A DNA stretch of 64,000 nucleotides, from the NCBI RefSeq assembly GCF_007991655.1, contig NZ_BJYT01000009.1, positions 62,001-126,000 on the forward strand, in the 5' to 3' direction. Below the pieces are notes generated by a model. The model was not told the origin of the DNA. It worked only from the letters and a program-made list of their open reading frames with translations, and searched no databases. The stretch comes from Segetibacter aerophilus (GTDB taxonomy: Bacteria; Bacteroidota; Bacteroidia; Chitinophagales; Chitinophagaceae). Positions 49,000 to 58,910 of the stretch are shown piece after piece; the stretch's first letter is position 1; each line of letters starts with the position of its first letter. Position numbers and translations under genes: made by a program.

Positions 49000-50415
49000 C
49001 TATTTTATCCTCTCATTCCAGTTAAAGTAACTTTTGGCGTTATTAAAGCAAATATCCTGGATCACCTTACCGGTCCATTCGATGTCGTTTGGCAATTCGC
49101 CATCTTCGATTTCTTCACCAAATAAATTACACAAGATGCGGCGGAAATATTCGTGACGGGGAAATGAAAGGAAACTGCGGCTATCAGTAAGCATACCTAT
49201 AAACCGGCTAAGCAAGCCCATATTAGACAGTGAATTCATTTGCTTGATCATGCCATCTTTCTGGTCAAGAAACCACCAGCCCGAACCAAACTGGATCTTA
49301 CCAGCTACAGAACCGTCGTTAAAATTGCCTGCCATTGTAGCAAACAAATCATTATCAGCAGGATTTAAGTTATAGAGAATTGTCTTGGTTAACTTGTTCT
49401 GGTCATCGAGCGTTCTCAAGAATTTTGATAGCGATCGTCCTTGCTGAAAGTCTCCTATAGAATCCCAACCGGTGTCAGGACCAAGGTCGCGTAATCTTCT
49501 TGTATTGTTGTTGCGTAACGCACCCAAATGATATTGCTGTACCCACCCTTTTTCCCAGTCCCATTCCGCAAACTGTATGAGCATTGCCGATTTGAACTGC
49601 GCCTTTTCAAGCTCATTTAAATCTTTACCAGAACGAACTTTATTGAAAATATTTTCAATTTCGGCATCAGTGTAATCTTCAGCAACAATGGCTTCAAGAC
49701 CATGGTCAGAAACGGTGCAACCATTTGCTGCAAAAAAATCATGACGAGATTTTATCGCAGCCAGAAATTCTTTTAAAGAGCCAATTGAAACATTTGCAGC
49801 ACCCTCTAAACGACCAACGTAACTATTGAAGGTGGTTGTATTGTCAACATTCATTGCGTTGTCCGGTCTGAATGCAGGAAGGATAGGAATTTCAAATCCT
49901 TCTTCTGCAAGCTGAATGTGGTATTCAAGATTATCAGCAGGGTCGTCTGTTGTACAAACCATCTTCACCTTCATCTTTCTCAGTAAACTTCTTACTGAGA
50001 ATTCAGGACTTTGAAGCTTTTCTGAGCACTCTTCAAAAATCCCTTGTGCCGTATCTCCGTTTAAAATTTTATACACGCCAAAGTACCTTTGTAGCTCGAG
50101 GTGGGTCCAGTGGTATAGGGGATTGCGTAAAGTATAAGGAACTGTCTCTGCCCACTTTTGAAACTTTTCCTGGTCGGGCTTATTGCCGGTGCAATAACTT
50201 TCATCCACTCCGTTTGCGCGCATCGCACGCCATTTGTAATGGTCGCCGTATAGCCACGCTTCAGCCAAGCTTTTGAATTGATAATCTTCTGCGATTTGCT
50301 TTTGAGGCAGATGACAGTGATAATCTATCACTGGCATGTCTTTAGCAAATTCATGATACAACCGCTCGGCAGTACTATTCTTTAGCAGAAAGTTTTCGTC
50401 CAGGAATTTTTTCAT
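49000..50415 (-). CDS. uxaC: Uronate isomerase
   Basis: 471 residues, full length. The metal-binding VIDYHCHLPQ (HxH) opens the amidohydrolase-like barrel; RNPLYHWTHLELQRYFG, VCTTDDPADNL and GSGWWFLDQKDGM are conserved family stretches. It converts D-galacturonate to D-tagaturonate (and glucuronate to fructuronate) in the cytoplasm. The gene is on the same strand as uxaA and uxaB; together with them it finishes the isomerase route from galacturonate. Confidence 0.96.
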   Translation of the reverse strand: MKKFLDENFLLKNSTAERLYHEFAKDMPVIDYHCHLPQKQIAEDYQFKSLAEAWLYGDHYKWRAMRANGVDESYCTGNKPDQEKFQKWAETVPYTLRNPLYHWTHLELQRYFGVYKILNGDTAQGIFEECSEKLQSPEFSVRSLLRKMKVKMVCTTDDPADNLEYHIQLAEEGFEIPILPAFRPDNAMNVDNTTTFNSYVGRLEGAANVSIGSLKEFLAAIKSRHDFFAANGCTVSDHGLEAIVAEDYTDAEIENIFNKVRSGKDLNELEKAQFKSAMLIQFAEWDWEKGWVQQYHLGALRNNNTRRLRDLGPDTGWDSIGDFQQGRSLSKFLRTLDDQNKLTKTILYNLNPADNDLFATMAGNFNDGSVAGKIQFGSGWWFLDQKDGMIKQMNSLSNMGLLSRFIGMLTDSRSFLSFPRHEYFRRILCNLFGEEIEDGELPNDIEWTGKVIQDICFNNAKSYFNWNERIK

Positions 50416-50450
50416 ATTACAAACGTTGGTTCTTTAGGGTAGATCAAAAG

Positions 50451-50484
50451 TCAAAAGGAAAAAATGAAAAGGAAAAAATCAAAA
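50451..50484. repeat. Short A-rich tandem duplication
   Basis: A 14-base unit AAAAGGAAAAAATG is repeated (the second ending TC) in the uxaC-uxaA gap. It is low-complexity DNA with no evident role. Confidence 0.6.
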
Positions 50485-50508
50485 AGCGGGCAACCAAAAC
50501 TTTAAACT

Positions 50509-52161
50509 CTACAAACTCACTCCCCGCTTCCAGGGAATAAAATCTTCCTGGCCGTTCTTTACTGATTTTGCAACTACTTCGCCGCTCGCGACTTTAATTA
50601 CATAATCCAATATTCTTTCGCCGGCCTGTTCTATAGTTTCTTCGCCTTCTATGATAGTACCAGTATTGATGTCAATGATATCTTTCATCTTCTCGTACAA
50701 CTTAGTATTGCTTGACAGCTTAAGGACGGGAGCAACCGGGTTGCCGGTAGGAGTACCAAGACCCGTTGTAAACAACACGATGTTAGCGCCCGCTGCAACT
50801 TCAGCTGTAGTTGACTCAACATCATTTCCGGGAGTGCAAAGCAAATTCAATCCCGGCTTAGTTACCTTTTCCGGATAATCCAGCACGTCAGTTACAGGTG
50901 AAGTGCCGCCTTTTTTTGCAGCACCTGCAGACTTAATAGCATCGGTAATCAAACCGTCTTTTATATTGCCGGGAGAAGGGTTCATATCGAAACCTGAACC
51001 AGATTCTTTAGCCCTTTGCGCATAGCGGCGCATGATCTCAATAAAGCGGTTTGCCTTTGTCTCGTCCACGCAACGGTCGCTCATCTCCTGCTCTACACCG
51101 CACAACTCCGGAAACTCTGAAAGAATAACTGAACCACCGCATGCCACCAAAAGATCGCTCGTATAACCAATTGCCGGATTTGCAGAAATGCCTGAAAAAC
51201 CATCCGAACCTCCACACTCAAGACCAATACAAAGTTTACTTATTGGAGCAGGCTTTCTTTCGTTTTGATTTGCTATCATTAAACCTGCAAAGGTTTTCTT
51301 CAAGGCCTGGGAAATCAATTCAGTTTCAGACCCTACTTTTTGTTGCTCCAGTATATAAAGGGGTTTATCAAAGTTTGGCATCCGCTTCGCAATTTCTTCT
51401 TCAAGCATTGCAACCTGTGCATTTTGACAACCGAGGCTTAGCACAGTCACACCGCAAACATTGGAGTGCGTAGCATAACCTGCAAACAATCCGCAGAGCG
51501 CTTGTGCGTCTTGTCGCGTGCCGCCGCAACCGCCTTCATGCGTAATGAACTTTACTCCATCAATATTGCTAAATAAACGCTCAATTCTTGCGAGCTGCTC
51601 ATCCTCCTGGAACTGTACATTTAAGATCTCCTGGACTGATCTGCCGGAAGAATACAGTTGCTTTAACTGCTTCGCAAACTGGTTGTATTTCTTTGGACGG
51701 GCAAAACCTAGCTCGTCCAACAAACTTTCTTTCAACACATCCACATTCCTGTTCTCACAAAACACCAATGGGATAACCAACCAATGATTAGCTGTTCCCA
51801 CACTTCCATCACTACGATGGTAGCCCATAAAAGTCCTTCCTTCAAATTTTGATGTATCGGGAACCTTCCAATCTGTTCTTCGTTGGCCTAGCTGGAAACC
51901 GGTAGATGCATGCTTTACGTTTGCAGTAGAAATTCGCGCACCGGCAGGAATATGAGTTTGGGCTTTGCCAACCAATACTCCATACATGAAAATCGAATCC
52001 CCGGGTTCCAAAGCCGTTTCAGGAAATTTATGTTTGGCTTGTATGTCCTCAGCTATTGTATATGTTTTGCCATCCAGCTCTACCACTTCAGCTTTTGTAA
52101 GATCCCGCAAGGCTACAACTACGTTATCGTCTGGATGTACTTTTAAAATACTCTTTTTCAT
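50509..52161 (-). CDS. uxaA: Altronate dehydratase
   Basis: 550 residues. An N-terminal SAF domain (about 1-95, VVVALRDLTKAEVVELDGKTYTIAEDIQ) precedes the catalytic iron-sulfur/iron domain with GYHRSDGSVGTANHWLVIP, FITHEGGCGGTRQDAQALCGL and CIGLECGGSDGFSG. It dehydrates D-altronate to 2-keto-3-deoxy-D-gluconate. It is 93 bases upstream of uxaC and almost touches uxaB (2 bases), so the three form an operon. The Cys-rich region looks intact. Confidence 0.95.
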   Translation of the reverse strand: MKKSILKVHPDDNVVVALRDLTKAEVVELDGKTYTIAEDIQAKHKFPETALEPGDSIFMYGVLVGKAQTHIPAGARISTANVKHASTGFQLGQRRTDWKVPDTSKFEGRTFMGYHRSDGSVGTANHWLVIPLVFCENRNVDVLKESLLDELGFARPKKYNQFAKQLKQLYSSGRSVQEILNVQFQEDEQLARIERLFSNIDGVKFITHEGGCGGTRQDAQALCGLFAGYATHSNVCGVTVLSLGCQNAQVAMLEEEIAKRMPNFDKPLYILEQQKVGSETELISQALKKTFAGLMIANQNERKPAPISKLCIGLECGGSDGFSGISANPAIGYTSDLLVACGGSVILSEFPELCGVEQEMSDRCVDETKANRFIEIMRRYAQRAKESGSGFDMNPSPGNIKDGLITDAIKSAGAAKKGGTSPVTDVLDYPEKVTKPGLNLLCTPGNDVESTTAEVAAGANIVLFTTGLGTPTGNPVAPVLKLSSNTKLYEKMKDIIDINTGTIIEGEETIEQAGERILDYVIKVASGEVVAKSVKNGQEDFIPWKRGVSL

Positions 52162-52163
52162 AA

Positions 52164-53693
52164 TTATACTCTGGTTGATTCAACGTTTTCAGTTAAGCAA
52201 TCTTTAATAGCTTGCTTAACTTCACCCCTTCTCAATTGTTTATAGTTGTCTGCAACTGCCTCAGCAAAACCGGGAAGCCCAGCTAAGTCGTGCTCCCAAA
52301 AATCTTTATCACTCAATACAGCCTGCACTAAATCATCCCCACTTAAATTGCTTCGCTCAGCAAACCAACCTGCATGATCGTCTTGTATTGCGTATTCAAC
52401 TCCTCTCGCAGATCCAATGAATTTCTCATTGATTTTGCTGCAATTCATAAAGACGATATAAGCAGCAAAACCTACTGCTATGAGTTGCGGAACGGTCTCA
52501 TGCGACTCATAATGCTTCAACAAAATTGGCACGTTGCGCATCTTCATTTTGGAAGAATATTGAACCGAAATGCTTGACCATTTGTGTTCAATAAAGGGAT
52601 TTCTAAAACGGTCACGTACCTTTTCTGCGAATGTTTTTGCTTCGTCCAAAGATAAGTTAGAACTAACAATTGCAGGTGCAATTTCATTGACCATTAAAGC
52701 CGTTACATAAGCTGAAATGGCTTCATCATCCATGGCCTCTTTTACGGTAGTACAACCTGCAAGATGCGCAAGCGCACAAGTTAAAGTGTGCGTTCCATTT
52801 AGTAAGCGAAGTTTCAATTCACGAAACTTATTGATGTCGCGAGCTATTACAACACCAGGATCTGTTTTATAAAAAGAAAGCTTTTCTTTTACTTTTTCAT
52901 CCTTTGCTTCAATGGCCCATAAACTATAGCTTTCACTCATGATCATCAGCTCATCGTTATACTGAAATTCCTGTTGAAACTTTTGCTGGTCAGCGGCGGG
53001 CAATTTCCCTGGAACGATCCGGTCAACCAAAGAGTCACAAAAATGATTAGCAGATTCGAGCCAGGCTATGAACGCAGCTTCAGCCCCGTTTAGCTGGGCC
53101 AACTCAAGCACAATAGCTTTCAACTTTTTGCCGTTGTCTACAATCAATTCAGTTGGAACGATTATCATTCCTTTTGCAGAATCTCCTTTAAAAGCTTTAA
53201 ACCTCTTATATAAAAAAGCCAGCAATTTTCCCGGGAAGGAAACTGGCGGCTGACTATCTATCTTATCATCTTTAACTAAGCTAATACCCACCTCAGTGGT
53301 GTTTGAGATAATAATTTCCATGTCGGAATTTTCGGCGCATTCCAATATTTCATTCCATTGCTCTCTCGCTGAAAGAACCCTGCTGATACTTGCATTGATA
53401 ATATTCTCTTCAATCTTTGTCTCGCCTTCTAAACCTCTAATACATTGCGTGAACAAATTATCCTGCTGTGCAAATGCATCAGTTCCGCCTTGTGAAGTGG
53501 ATTTCACAACCACTACTCTTCCATTGAAAACACCTTGCTTATTTGCTTTGTCAATAAAATAATCAGGAAGTCCACGCAGCAAAACACCGGTTCCGAATTG
53601 CAGCACTTTTTCAGGCAGTTGAAAAAGATTTTCGGTTGGAGTTTGAAGGTTGTTAGCTGAAATGCCTGCAATGCTTTTACGGGATAAATTCAT
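52164..53693 (-). CDS. uxaB: Tagaturonate reductase
   Basis: 509 residues, of the mannitol-dehydrogenase family. LPEKVLQFGTGVLLRGLPDYFIDKANKQGVFNGRVVVVKST forms the NAD-binding start, and LRLLNGTHTLTCALAHLAGC with FIEHKWSSISVQYSSKMKMRNVPIL the catalytic and substrate part (Lys and His). It reduces D-tagaturonate to D-altronate with NADH in the cytoplasm. The start is ATG, with 68 bases to the GH105 gene upstream. Confidence 0.95.
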   Translation of the reverse strand: MNLSRKSIAGISANNLQTPTENLFQLPEKVLQFGTGVLLRGLPDYFIDKANKQGVFNGRVVVVKSTSQGGTDAFAQQDNLFTQCIRGLEGETKIEENIINASISRVLSAREQWNEILECAENSDMEIIISNTTEVGISLVKDDKIDSQPPVSFPGKLLAFLYKRFKAFKGDSAKGMIIVPTELIVDNGKKLKAIVLELAQLNGAEAAFIAWLESANHFCDSLVDRIVPGKLPAADQQKFQQEFQYNDELMIMSESYSLWAIEAKDEKVKEKLSFYKTDPGVVIARDINKFRELKLRLLNGTHTLTCALAHLAGCTTVKEAMDDEAISAYVTALMVNEIAPAIVSSNLSLDEAKTFAEKVRDRFRNPFIEHKWSSISVQYSSKMKMRNVPILLKHYESHETVPQLIAVGFAAYIVFMNCSKINEKFIGSARGVEYAIQDDHAGWFAERSNLSGDDLVQAVLSDKDFWEHDLAGLPGFAEAVADNYKQLRRGEVKQAIKDCLTENVESTRV

Positions 53694-53761
53694 AAGAATA
53701 GTTAAAGTGCAATTTGTATTTAGATCAGATTTGTTTCAGGAAATCGAACCTCTTGGTAGAG

Positions 53762-55708
53762 CTATTTTCCCCAAGGAATAATATCATATTTATTTGTCTT
53801 AATCGTCAGCACCCACTTTACAAAATCCTGTGCTGCCTGGAAGTTGTCAAACTCACCAGGGAGTTTTCGGCCATCGATGTATTCATTGTAAAACCACGGA
53901 TCTCCAACGGCAAACACATAACCATGACCCACTTTTGCAATCGCAATCAAATCATCGCCATCTTTCTTTAAAACTGATTTTGCTGGTGCACTTACTTTTA
54001 GTGTACTAAGTTCTTTTATATAGGCCTTTTTGGCATTCTTGAAAATAGAATGGTTCACAGGAATCGGCACTGCACCTTCTTCAAAGTTGGTTCCCTTCAC
54101 GCGGTTCTTATTGTCCTGGTTGAAGTGAATGCCAAACTTTTCTGCCAAAGTATTAAAGTGGTCAAACTCTGCGTTAACGCTGTCGTTCATAAATAGCGCC
54201 AGCACGCCGCCTTCTTTCACCCAATTGTAAATCGCTTTTACATGTTGCGGCTCCATGTAATTCGGCTTTGTACTTTCCTTTTCAGTGTCAGGATCAACAA
54301 TTATATAGACACTTGCAGCGCTTAAATTTTCATACACGGGCGCCTCAGCCAAAGTGCTGATTTTTGAACCGTTTTGTTTAAAAATTTCTCCCAGCAAGGA
54401 GAACCCGTTGTTATCCATTTCATCCCATACGTAGTGGTAAGGAATGTTCTTGCCAGTAATATCTTTTTTGGTTTCACCGTTGAAATAGTGGTCTAGCAAA
54501 ACCAATTTATTCTTACCAATTGCTTTACCAGGTATGATCTCAATTTCATTGCTTGCCAGTAAAAAAGCCCCCACTCCCTTTGGATCATTTACGACCACTT
54601 TTTCGCTCATGTAATAATCGTAGCTACCATCGCGATAAGGGTTACCGCCAAGGCCCGAAACGCTTACAGTACCATGCAGATTTACTTGCCCGTTTTCGGT
54701 TTTAATAAAATTTGCAATAATACCGGCGTATCCTTTTTTTGCTGCCGGTAGATATTTTGAAGACGGCAAAGCGCCTAAGCGAACTCCTTTAGCCAGCGCG
54801 TAAACAAGCATGCTCGATGCTGATGCTTCCACATAATTTTTATCCTTTCCGGCCATATCAACGATGTCATACCAGAGGCCTGTTTTCCGATCCTGGTATT
54901 TTACTACAGCGGTTGCGAAACGATTTAGTATGCGTTCAAGCGTATCTCTGTAAGCGTTATTTTCCGGAAAATTTTCGAGCACATCAACCAATGCCATTCC
55001 GTACCAGCCCATTGCGCGTCCCCAGACATGAGGCGAACGACCGGTTGTTTTATCGGCCCATTGCTGCTGACGGGACTCATCGTAGCCGTGGTACAGCAAT
55101 CCTGTTTTCGCATCACGCGCATGACGCTCCATTAAGATAAATTGCTTAGCTATATCATTAAAAGCAGTATCGTCGTGAAAGGTCTTTGACCACTCTGCAT
55201 AAAACGGTTGCCCCATGTACAAACCATCGAGCCACATTTGCCATGGGTAAATTTCCTTGTGCCAAAAACCTCCTTCTTTCGTGCGAGGATGTGTTCTTAA
55301 TTGGTCCCGTAAAGTTGCTGCTGCTTTGTAGTATTTCTCCTTGCCTAAAACATTATAAAGCATCAACAGGTTTCTGCCGCAAAGAACATTATCAATATTG
55401 TAATTCGAAAGTTTGTAAGTACGAATAGAGCCATCGTCCTTTACAAAAAAGTCCATGCTTTTCTGTATGTAATCGAAGTATTTTTTATCACCCGTTCTTA
55501 ACCAAAGGCCTTCGATGCCCTTCAAAACCACGCCCTGGTCGTAGGCCCATTTCACAGGCTTGTCCTTGTCCATTTGCATCGAGTCTTTCCAGATCGTCAT
55601 GACGGTCGTCGCCATCTTTTCTGAAAAACTTTGAGCATGCAATTGTTGCACAGTTACCAGCAGTAAAACAACCGTTATTAATCTTTTCATACTTTTTAAA
55701 AAGGCCAT
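53762..55708 (-). CDS. GH105-type unsaturated rhamnogalacturonyl hydrolase with DUF4350-like C-terminal domain
   Basis: 648 residues with signal peptide (LITVVLLLVTVQQLHAQ). The catalytic (alpha/alpha)6 domain (about 28-360) has VKWAYDQGVVLKGIEGL, YPWQMWLDGLYMGQPFYAEW (catalytic Asp region) and SPHVWGRAMGWYGMALVDVL. It removes unsaturated galacturonyl residues from the non-reducing ends left by lyases. The C-terminal domain (about 385-648) starts KNKLVLLDHYFNGET and has IIVDPDTEK and GHGYVFAVGDPWFYNEYIDG, a class I amidotransferase-like DUF4350 fold of unknown role. It sits in the pectin locus. Confidence 0.9.
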   Translation of the reverse strand: MAFLKSMKRLITVVLLLVTVQQLHAQSFSEKMATTVMTIWKDSMQMDKDKPVKWAYDQGVVLKGIEGLWLRTGDKKYFDYIQKSMDFFVKDDGSIRTYKLSNYNIDNVLCGRNLLMLYNVLGKEKYYKAAATLRDQLRTHPRTKEGGFWHKEIYPWQMWLDGLYMGQPFYAEWSKTFHDDTAFNDIAKQFILMERHARDAKTGLLYHGYDESRQQQWADKTTGRSPHVWGRAMGWYGMALVDVLENFPENNAYRDTLERILNRFATAVVKYQDRKTGLWYDIVDMAGKDKNYVEASASSMLVYALAKGVRLGALPSSKYLPAAKKGYAGIIANFIKTENGQVNLHGTVSVSGLGGNPYRDGSYDYYMSEKVVVNDPKGVGAFLLASNEIEIIPGKAIGKNKLVLLDHYFNGETKKDITGKNIPYHYVWDEMDNNGFSLLGEIFKQNGSKISTLAEAPVYENLSAASVYIIVDPDTEKESTKPNYMEPQHVKAIYNWVKEGGVLALFMNDSVNAEFDHFNTLAEKFGIHFNQDNKNRVKGTNFEEGAVPIPVNHSIFKNAKKAYIKELSTLKVSAPAKSVLKKDGDDLIAIAKVGHGYVFAVGDPWFYNEYIDGRKLPGEFDNFQAAQDFVKWVLTIKTNKYDIIPWGK

Positions 55709-55740
55709 TCTTTTTTGGTTACAAGCATTGTAGTTCTAAT

Positions 55741-55767
55741 CATCAATGTTGCGTCGCACTTTTGTAC
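55741..55767 (-). repeat. Dispersed intergenic repeat, GCGACGC subtype
   Basis: On the minus strand GTACAAAAGTGCGACGCAAC followed by ATTGATG. It faces a copy of the other subtype 117 bases away in inverted orientation. Confidence 0.7.
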
Positions 55768-55883
55768 AATTCTTTCTCTATTCACCTTTGTCAACTTGCA
55801 CAACAGTTTTTAAATCTTCATGCTTTTCTGCCTTCGCGATTAAAACATCCGCTTAAGAAATAAAGTTCAGCAAAGGATAATAA

Positions 55884-55910
55884 GTACAAGTGAGTGACAC
55901 AACGATGTTC
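55884..55910 (+). repeat. Dispersed intergenic repeat, GTGACAC subtype
   Basis: GTACAAGTGAGTGACACAAC followed by GATGTTC on the plus strand. Inverted partner of the copy at 55741 in the gap between the GH28 and GH105 genes. Confidence 0.75.
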
Positions 55911-55996
55911 AATAATGATTTTTTGCTTGTTATAAAAAACTGTCTAAAAAGCTCGTTAGTAAACATCGCTTATAACTCCACCCATAAAACGTTTTC

Positions 55997-57652
55997 CTAT
56001 TTCATTTCTACTGCCGCCTCGTTGGCGCCATAAGTGGTGGTGAACTTTTTTGATGCCTTTCCTGTGTCTGTTTTAGTTACCACAATACCTTTACTTTTTT
56101 CGCCGCTCACGTTGATTAGAACATTCGAACCTGCACTATAGTCAATGCCTTCCAAAGTAATGTTTTTACTGTTATGCACGTTTAAAACAGGATCAGTATT
56201 CGTTGTATATAACTTTACATTTTTAAAAACGAAGCCATCAGCTTCAGTCATATACAATCCCTCTTTGGCTCTTAAGACCATGTCTTTTAAAACGATGTTT
56301 TTGACATTCATTTCCGGCAGCCCTCTAACAAAAACCGCTTTCTCCGCATTGTTACAAACCACGTTTGTGATATAAATTTCTTTAAACTGCGGCGTCTCTT
56401 CAGTAACCGGCAAAGTCTCCACTTTTGGTGGTTCGCGTTTTTCGCCCGCTAAAACAACAGGGTCCACGGCTGCATAATACATGTCGAATAAGATAGCTTC
56501 AGCAACAATGTCTTTCATGACGATGTTATTGACAAAAATGTTCTCTACAATGCCACCGCGACCGCGGGTAGTTTTAAAACGAAGTCCAATATCTGTTCCG
56601 ATAAAAGTGCAATTGTCAACGTAAATATTTTTAGCACCACCGCTCATTTCGCTCCCGATTACAAAACCACCATGGGCATGGTATACAGTGCAATTACGAA
56701 CCACCACATTTTCTGTTGGCTTACCTCTTTTCCTGCCCTCCGCATCTCTGCCCGACTTTATACAGATGCCATCATCACCCACATCGAACGTGCTATTTTC
56801 AATCACTACATTCTTACAAGACTCCAAATCAATACCATCGCCATTTTGTGCATACCATGGATTTTTAGCATAGACATTTCTAACTGTCAAGTCCTCGCAC
56901 ATGAGGGGATGCAAACACCAGGCGGGAGAATTTTGAAAGGTAACACCTTCAAGTAGCACTTTTTTACAGCCATTGAAAACCAACAGGTTTGGTCGTAAAA
57001 AATCTTTCACTGCTTTCACATCTTCGAGTGTTTTTTCCGGCGTTATGTAGCCAGCGTTTTTTACCGTAGAACCTTTCAATGATTTTTCACTTGGGTACCA
57101 GGTCTTCTTATCGCTGCTTAAAACGCCACCTGACGCTACCAGTTTTTTCCATTGTGTTTCGGTTAATTTGTCCTTTTTAACCATCCGCCAAGCTTCGCCC
57201 GAACCATCAATAATTCCAAAGCCGGTGATAGCAATATTGGTTTGGTTATTAGCAAAAAGCGGTGACTGGTTTCTCCACTGCGGAACACCTTCCCAGTTAC
57301 TTTGCACCAATTCGTATTGATCAAAATCAGGAGTAAACTGCAGTAACGCCTCTTTCTTTAAGTGAAGGTTTACGTTGCTTTTAAGTTCTACTGGCCCGGT
57401 TAGCCACAAGCCCGCAGGAACGACTACAACGCCGCCCCCTTTTTTGCTACAAGCTGTTACAGCGGCATTTATGCTTTTCGTATTGAGCGTAATGCCGTCG
57501 GCCTTGGCGCCATAGGTAATGATGTTTATTGTATCCTTTTTAAAAGTTGGCGTAATTACACGAGGCAGTGTTGGAGCTTGTTTAAAAGCCAATACGGCAA
57601 GAATTGGGAGAACCGAGAGCAATCGTTTGAGCATGTACAATGATTTAGTCAT
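55997..57652 (-). CDS. Polygalacturonase (glycoside hydrolase family 28)
   Basis: 551 residues from the ATG chosen (MTKSLYMLKRLLSVLPILAVLAFKQ is the export signal; a further in-frame ATG at 57727 would add 25 residues that do not look like one). The right-handed beta-helix carries the four GH28 motifs: NGDGIDLESC (N-x-D), VGDDGICIKSG (DD), HGGFVIGSEMSGG (G-H-G-like) and RFKTTRGRGG (R-x-K). It hydrolyses galacturonan, possibly exo-acting. It belongs to the pectin locus. Confidence 0.93.
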   Translation of the reverse strand: MTKSLYMLKRLLSVLPILAVLAFKQAPTLPRVITPTFKKDTINIITYGAKADGITLNTKSINAAVTACSKKGGGVVVVPAGLWLTGPVELKSNVNLHLKKEALLQFTPDFDQYELVQSNWEGVPQWRNQSPLFANNQTNIAITGFGIIDGSGEAWRMVKKDKLTETQWKKLVASGGVLSSDKKTWYPSEKSLKGSTVKNAGYITPEKTLEDVKAVKDFLRPNLLVFNGCKKVLLEGVTFQNSPAWCLHPLMCEDLTVRNVYAKNPWYAQNGDGIDLESCKNVVIENSTFDVGDDGICIKSGRDAEGRKRGKPTENVVVRNCTVYHAHGGFVIGSEMSGGAKNIYVDNCTFIGTDIGLRFKTTRGRGGIVENIFVNNIVMKDIVAEAILFDMYYAAVDPVVLAGEKREPPKVETLPVTEETPQFKEIYITNVVCNNAEKAVFVRGLPEMNVKNIVLKDMVLRAKEGLYMTEADGFVFKNVKLYTTNTDPVLNVHNSKNITLEGIDYSAGSNVLINVSGEKSKGIVVTKTDTGKASKKFTTTYGANEAAVEMK

Positions 57653-57835
57653 TCTAATCATTCTGTTATGACTAAAATGCCTGATAAACTTAGCCAAGTG
57701 TTTTGATTCAACCGGCAAAAGGAACATTTTTTAACCGCATTTTTTACGCAATCGATGCCAATTGTATTTTCAAGTTTCGTTTCAATCGATCAGTCTGCTT
57801 CAGTATGCTCAAAGCTTTTTTTAACCACCAGGAGT

Positions 57836-58831
57836 TCAAAGTTTATTATGCTGTTCTTTAAAAACCTTGTTTAAAAAGTTCAAAGTATACTTCATCGTAG
57901 GTTCGAACCAGGGATGGAATAACCAGAACGGATGCGGTGTATCCGGCACGGTATGCACTTCTGAATAAATGCCATACTTATTCAGCTTGGTGATCATCTC
58001 CTTGTACCCTGCCGTAAACCGGGGATATTGGCTTTGAATAAAAATAATAGGTGGAGTATTTTTACCTGCATGTGTCAACGCTGATGCTTCTTCCCAAACC
58101 TGCGGCTTTTGCTCATACGTTCCACCTAACCATTCAGCTGCTACCTGCCCTTCAGCAGACTCGGGATGTTTAAAAGCAAGAATTCCATCGATGTCCATAA
58201 TCGCATTTACCCAACTTGATTGTTTGCTGTTACCACCGTTGCCTTCAAATTTTTTTATACTATTTGTTGCTCCAACCAGGGCAGCGAGTTGTCCGCCTGC
58301 TGAGACCCCATGAACTGCAATCTTTGTTTTATCGATGTTGTATTTCTGCGCATTTGCACGCATCCACCTGATGGCGGCTTTGATATCATGGACGGCCGCG
58401 GGATACTTTGCTTCGGGAGAAAGCCGGTATTCAACTGCTACTGCCACATATCCTTCCGCAGCTAATCTTTGAGCCATCGGAATTGACATTGATTTATCAC
58501 CTGACTTCCATCCACCTCCAAAAATTAATAATACTGCCGGATAGCGCAGCTTAGTTTTTTTAGCAGGATAAAAAACATCAGCATGTAAGTGCCTTTGACC
58601 AATCGAACTATAAACTACATTTTCCTTTGCCAAAACTCCTTTAGGTAGTTCGGGCCGTACGGTTTCTATGAATGGATATTTTTTACGCTCTTTTACAAAA
58701 GCGCTGTAAACAGTAAATGAGGTATCTCGTGGAATAACTTCCTGGGCGTCTGCAACCACGGCGATCAACACAAATGCAAGGGTAAATAGCGGGATGGTCG
58801 TTGGCAGAAGAAAGGACTTTTTAAGATGCAT
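57836..58831 (-). CDS. Secreted alpha/beta hydrolase (BD-FAE-like carbohydrate esterase)
   Basis: 331 residues from the ATG chosen (MHLKKSFLLPTTIPLFTLAFVLIAVVADAQ is the signal peptide); the frame is open further up, into the 3' end of the pectinesterase gene. The oxyanion motif FGGGWKSGDK, the nucleophile GVSAGGQLA and the acid/His part DTPHPFWLFHPWF form the triad. It is similar to lipase/esterases acting on acetyl or feruloyl esters of plant polysaccharides. Between a pectinesterase and a polygalacturonase, a pectin deacetylase role is a good guess but unproven. Confidence 0.85.
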   Translation of the reverse strand: MHLKKSFLLPTTIPLFTLAFVLIAVVADAQEVIPRDTSFTVYSAFVKERKKYPFIETVRPELPKGVLAKENVVYSSIGQRHLHADVFYPAKKTKLRYPAVLLIFGGGWKSGDKSMSIPMAQRLAAEGYVAVAVEYRLSPEAKYPAAVHDIKAAIRWMRANAQKYNIDKTKIAVHGVSAGGQLAALVGATNSIKKFEGNGGNSKQSSWVNAIMDIDGILAFKHPESAEGQVAAEWLGGTYEQKPQVWEEASALTHAGKNTPPIIFIQSQYPRFTAGYKEMITKLNKYGIYSEVHTVPDTPHPFWLFHPWFEPTMKYTLNFLNKVFKEQHNKL

Positions 58832-58910
58832 TTTCCAAATTTGCTTAAATATCATAAAGAAGCTTACCCGTTGTATATGATATTTCAGAGTTAATGTTAT
58901 AGCGGAACTG

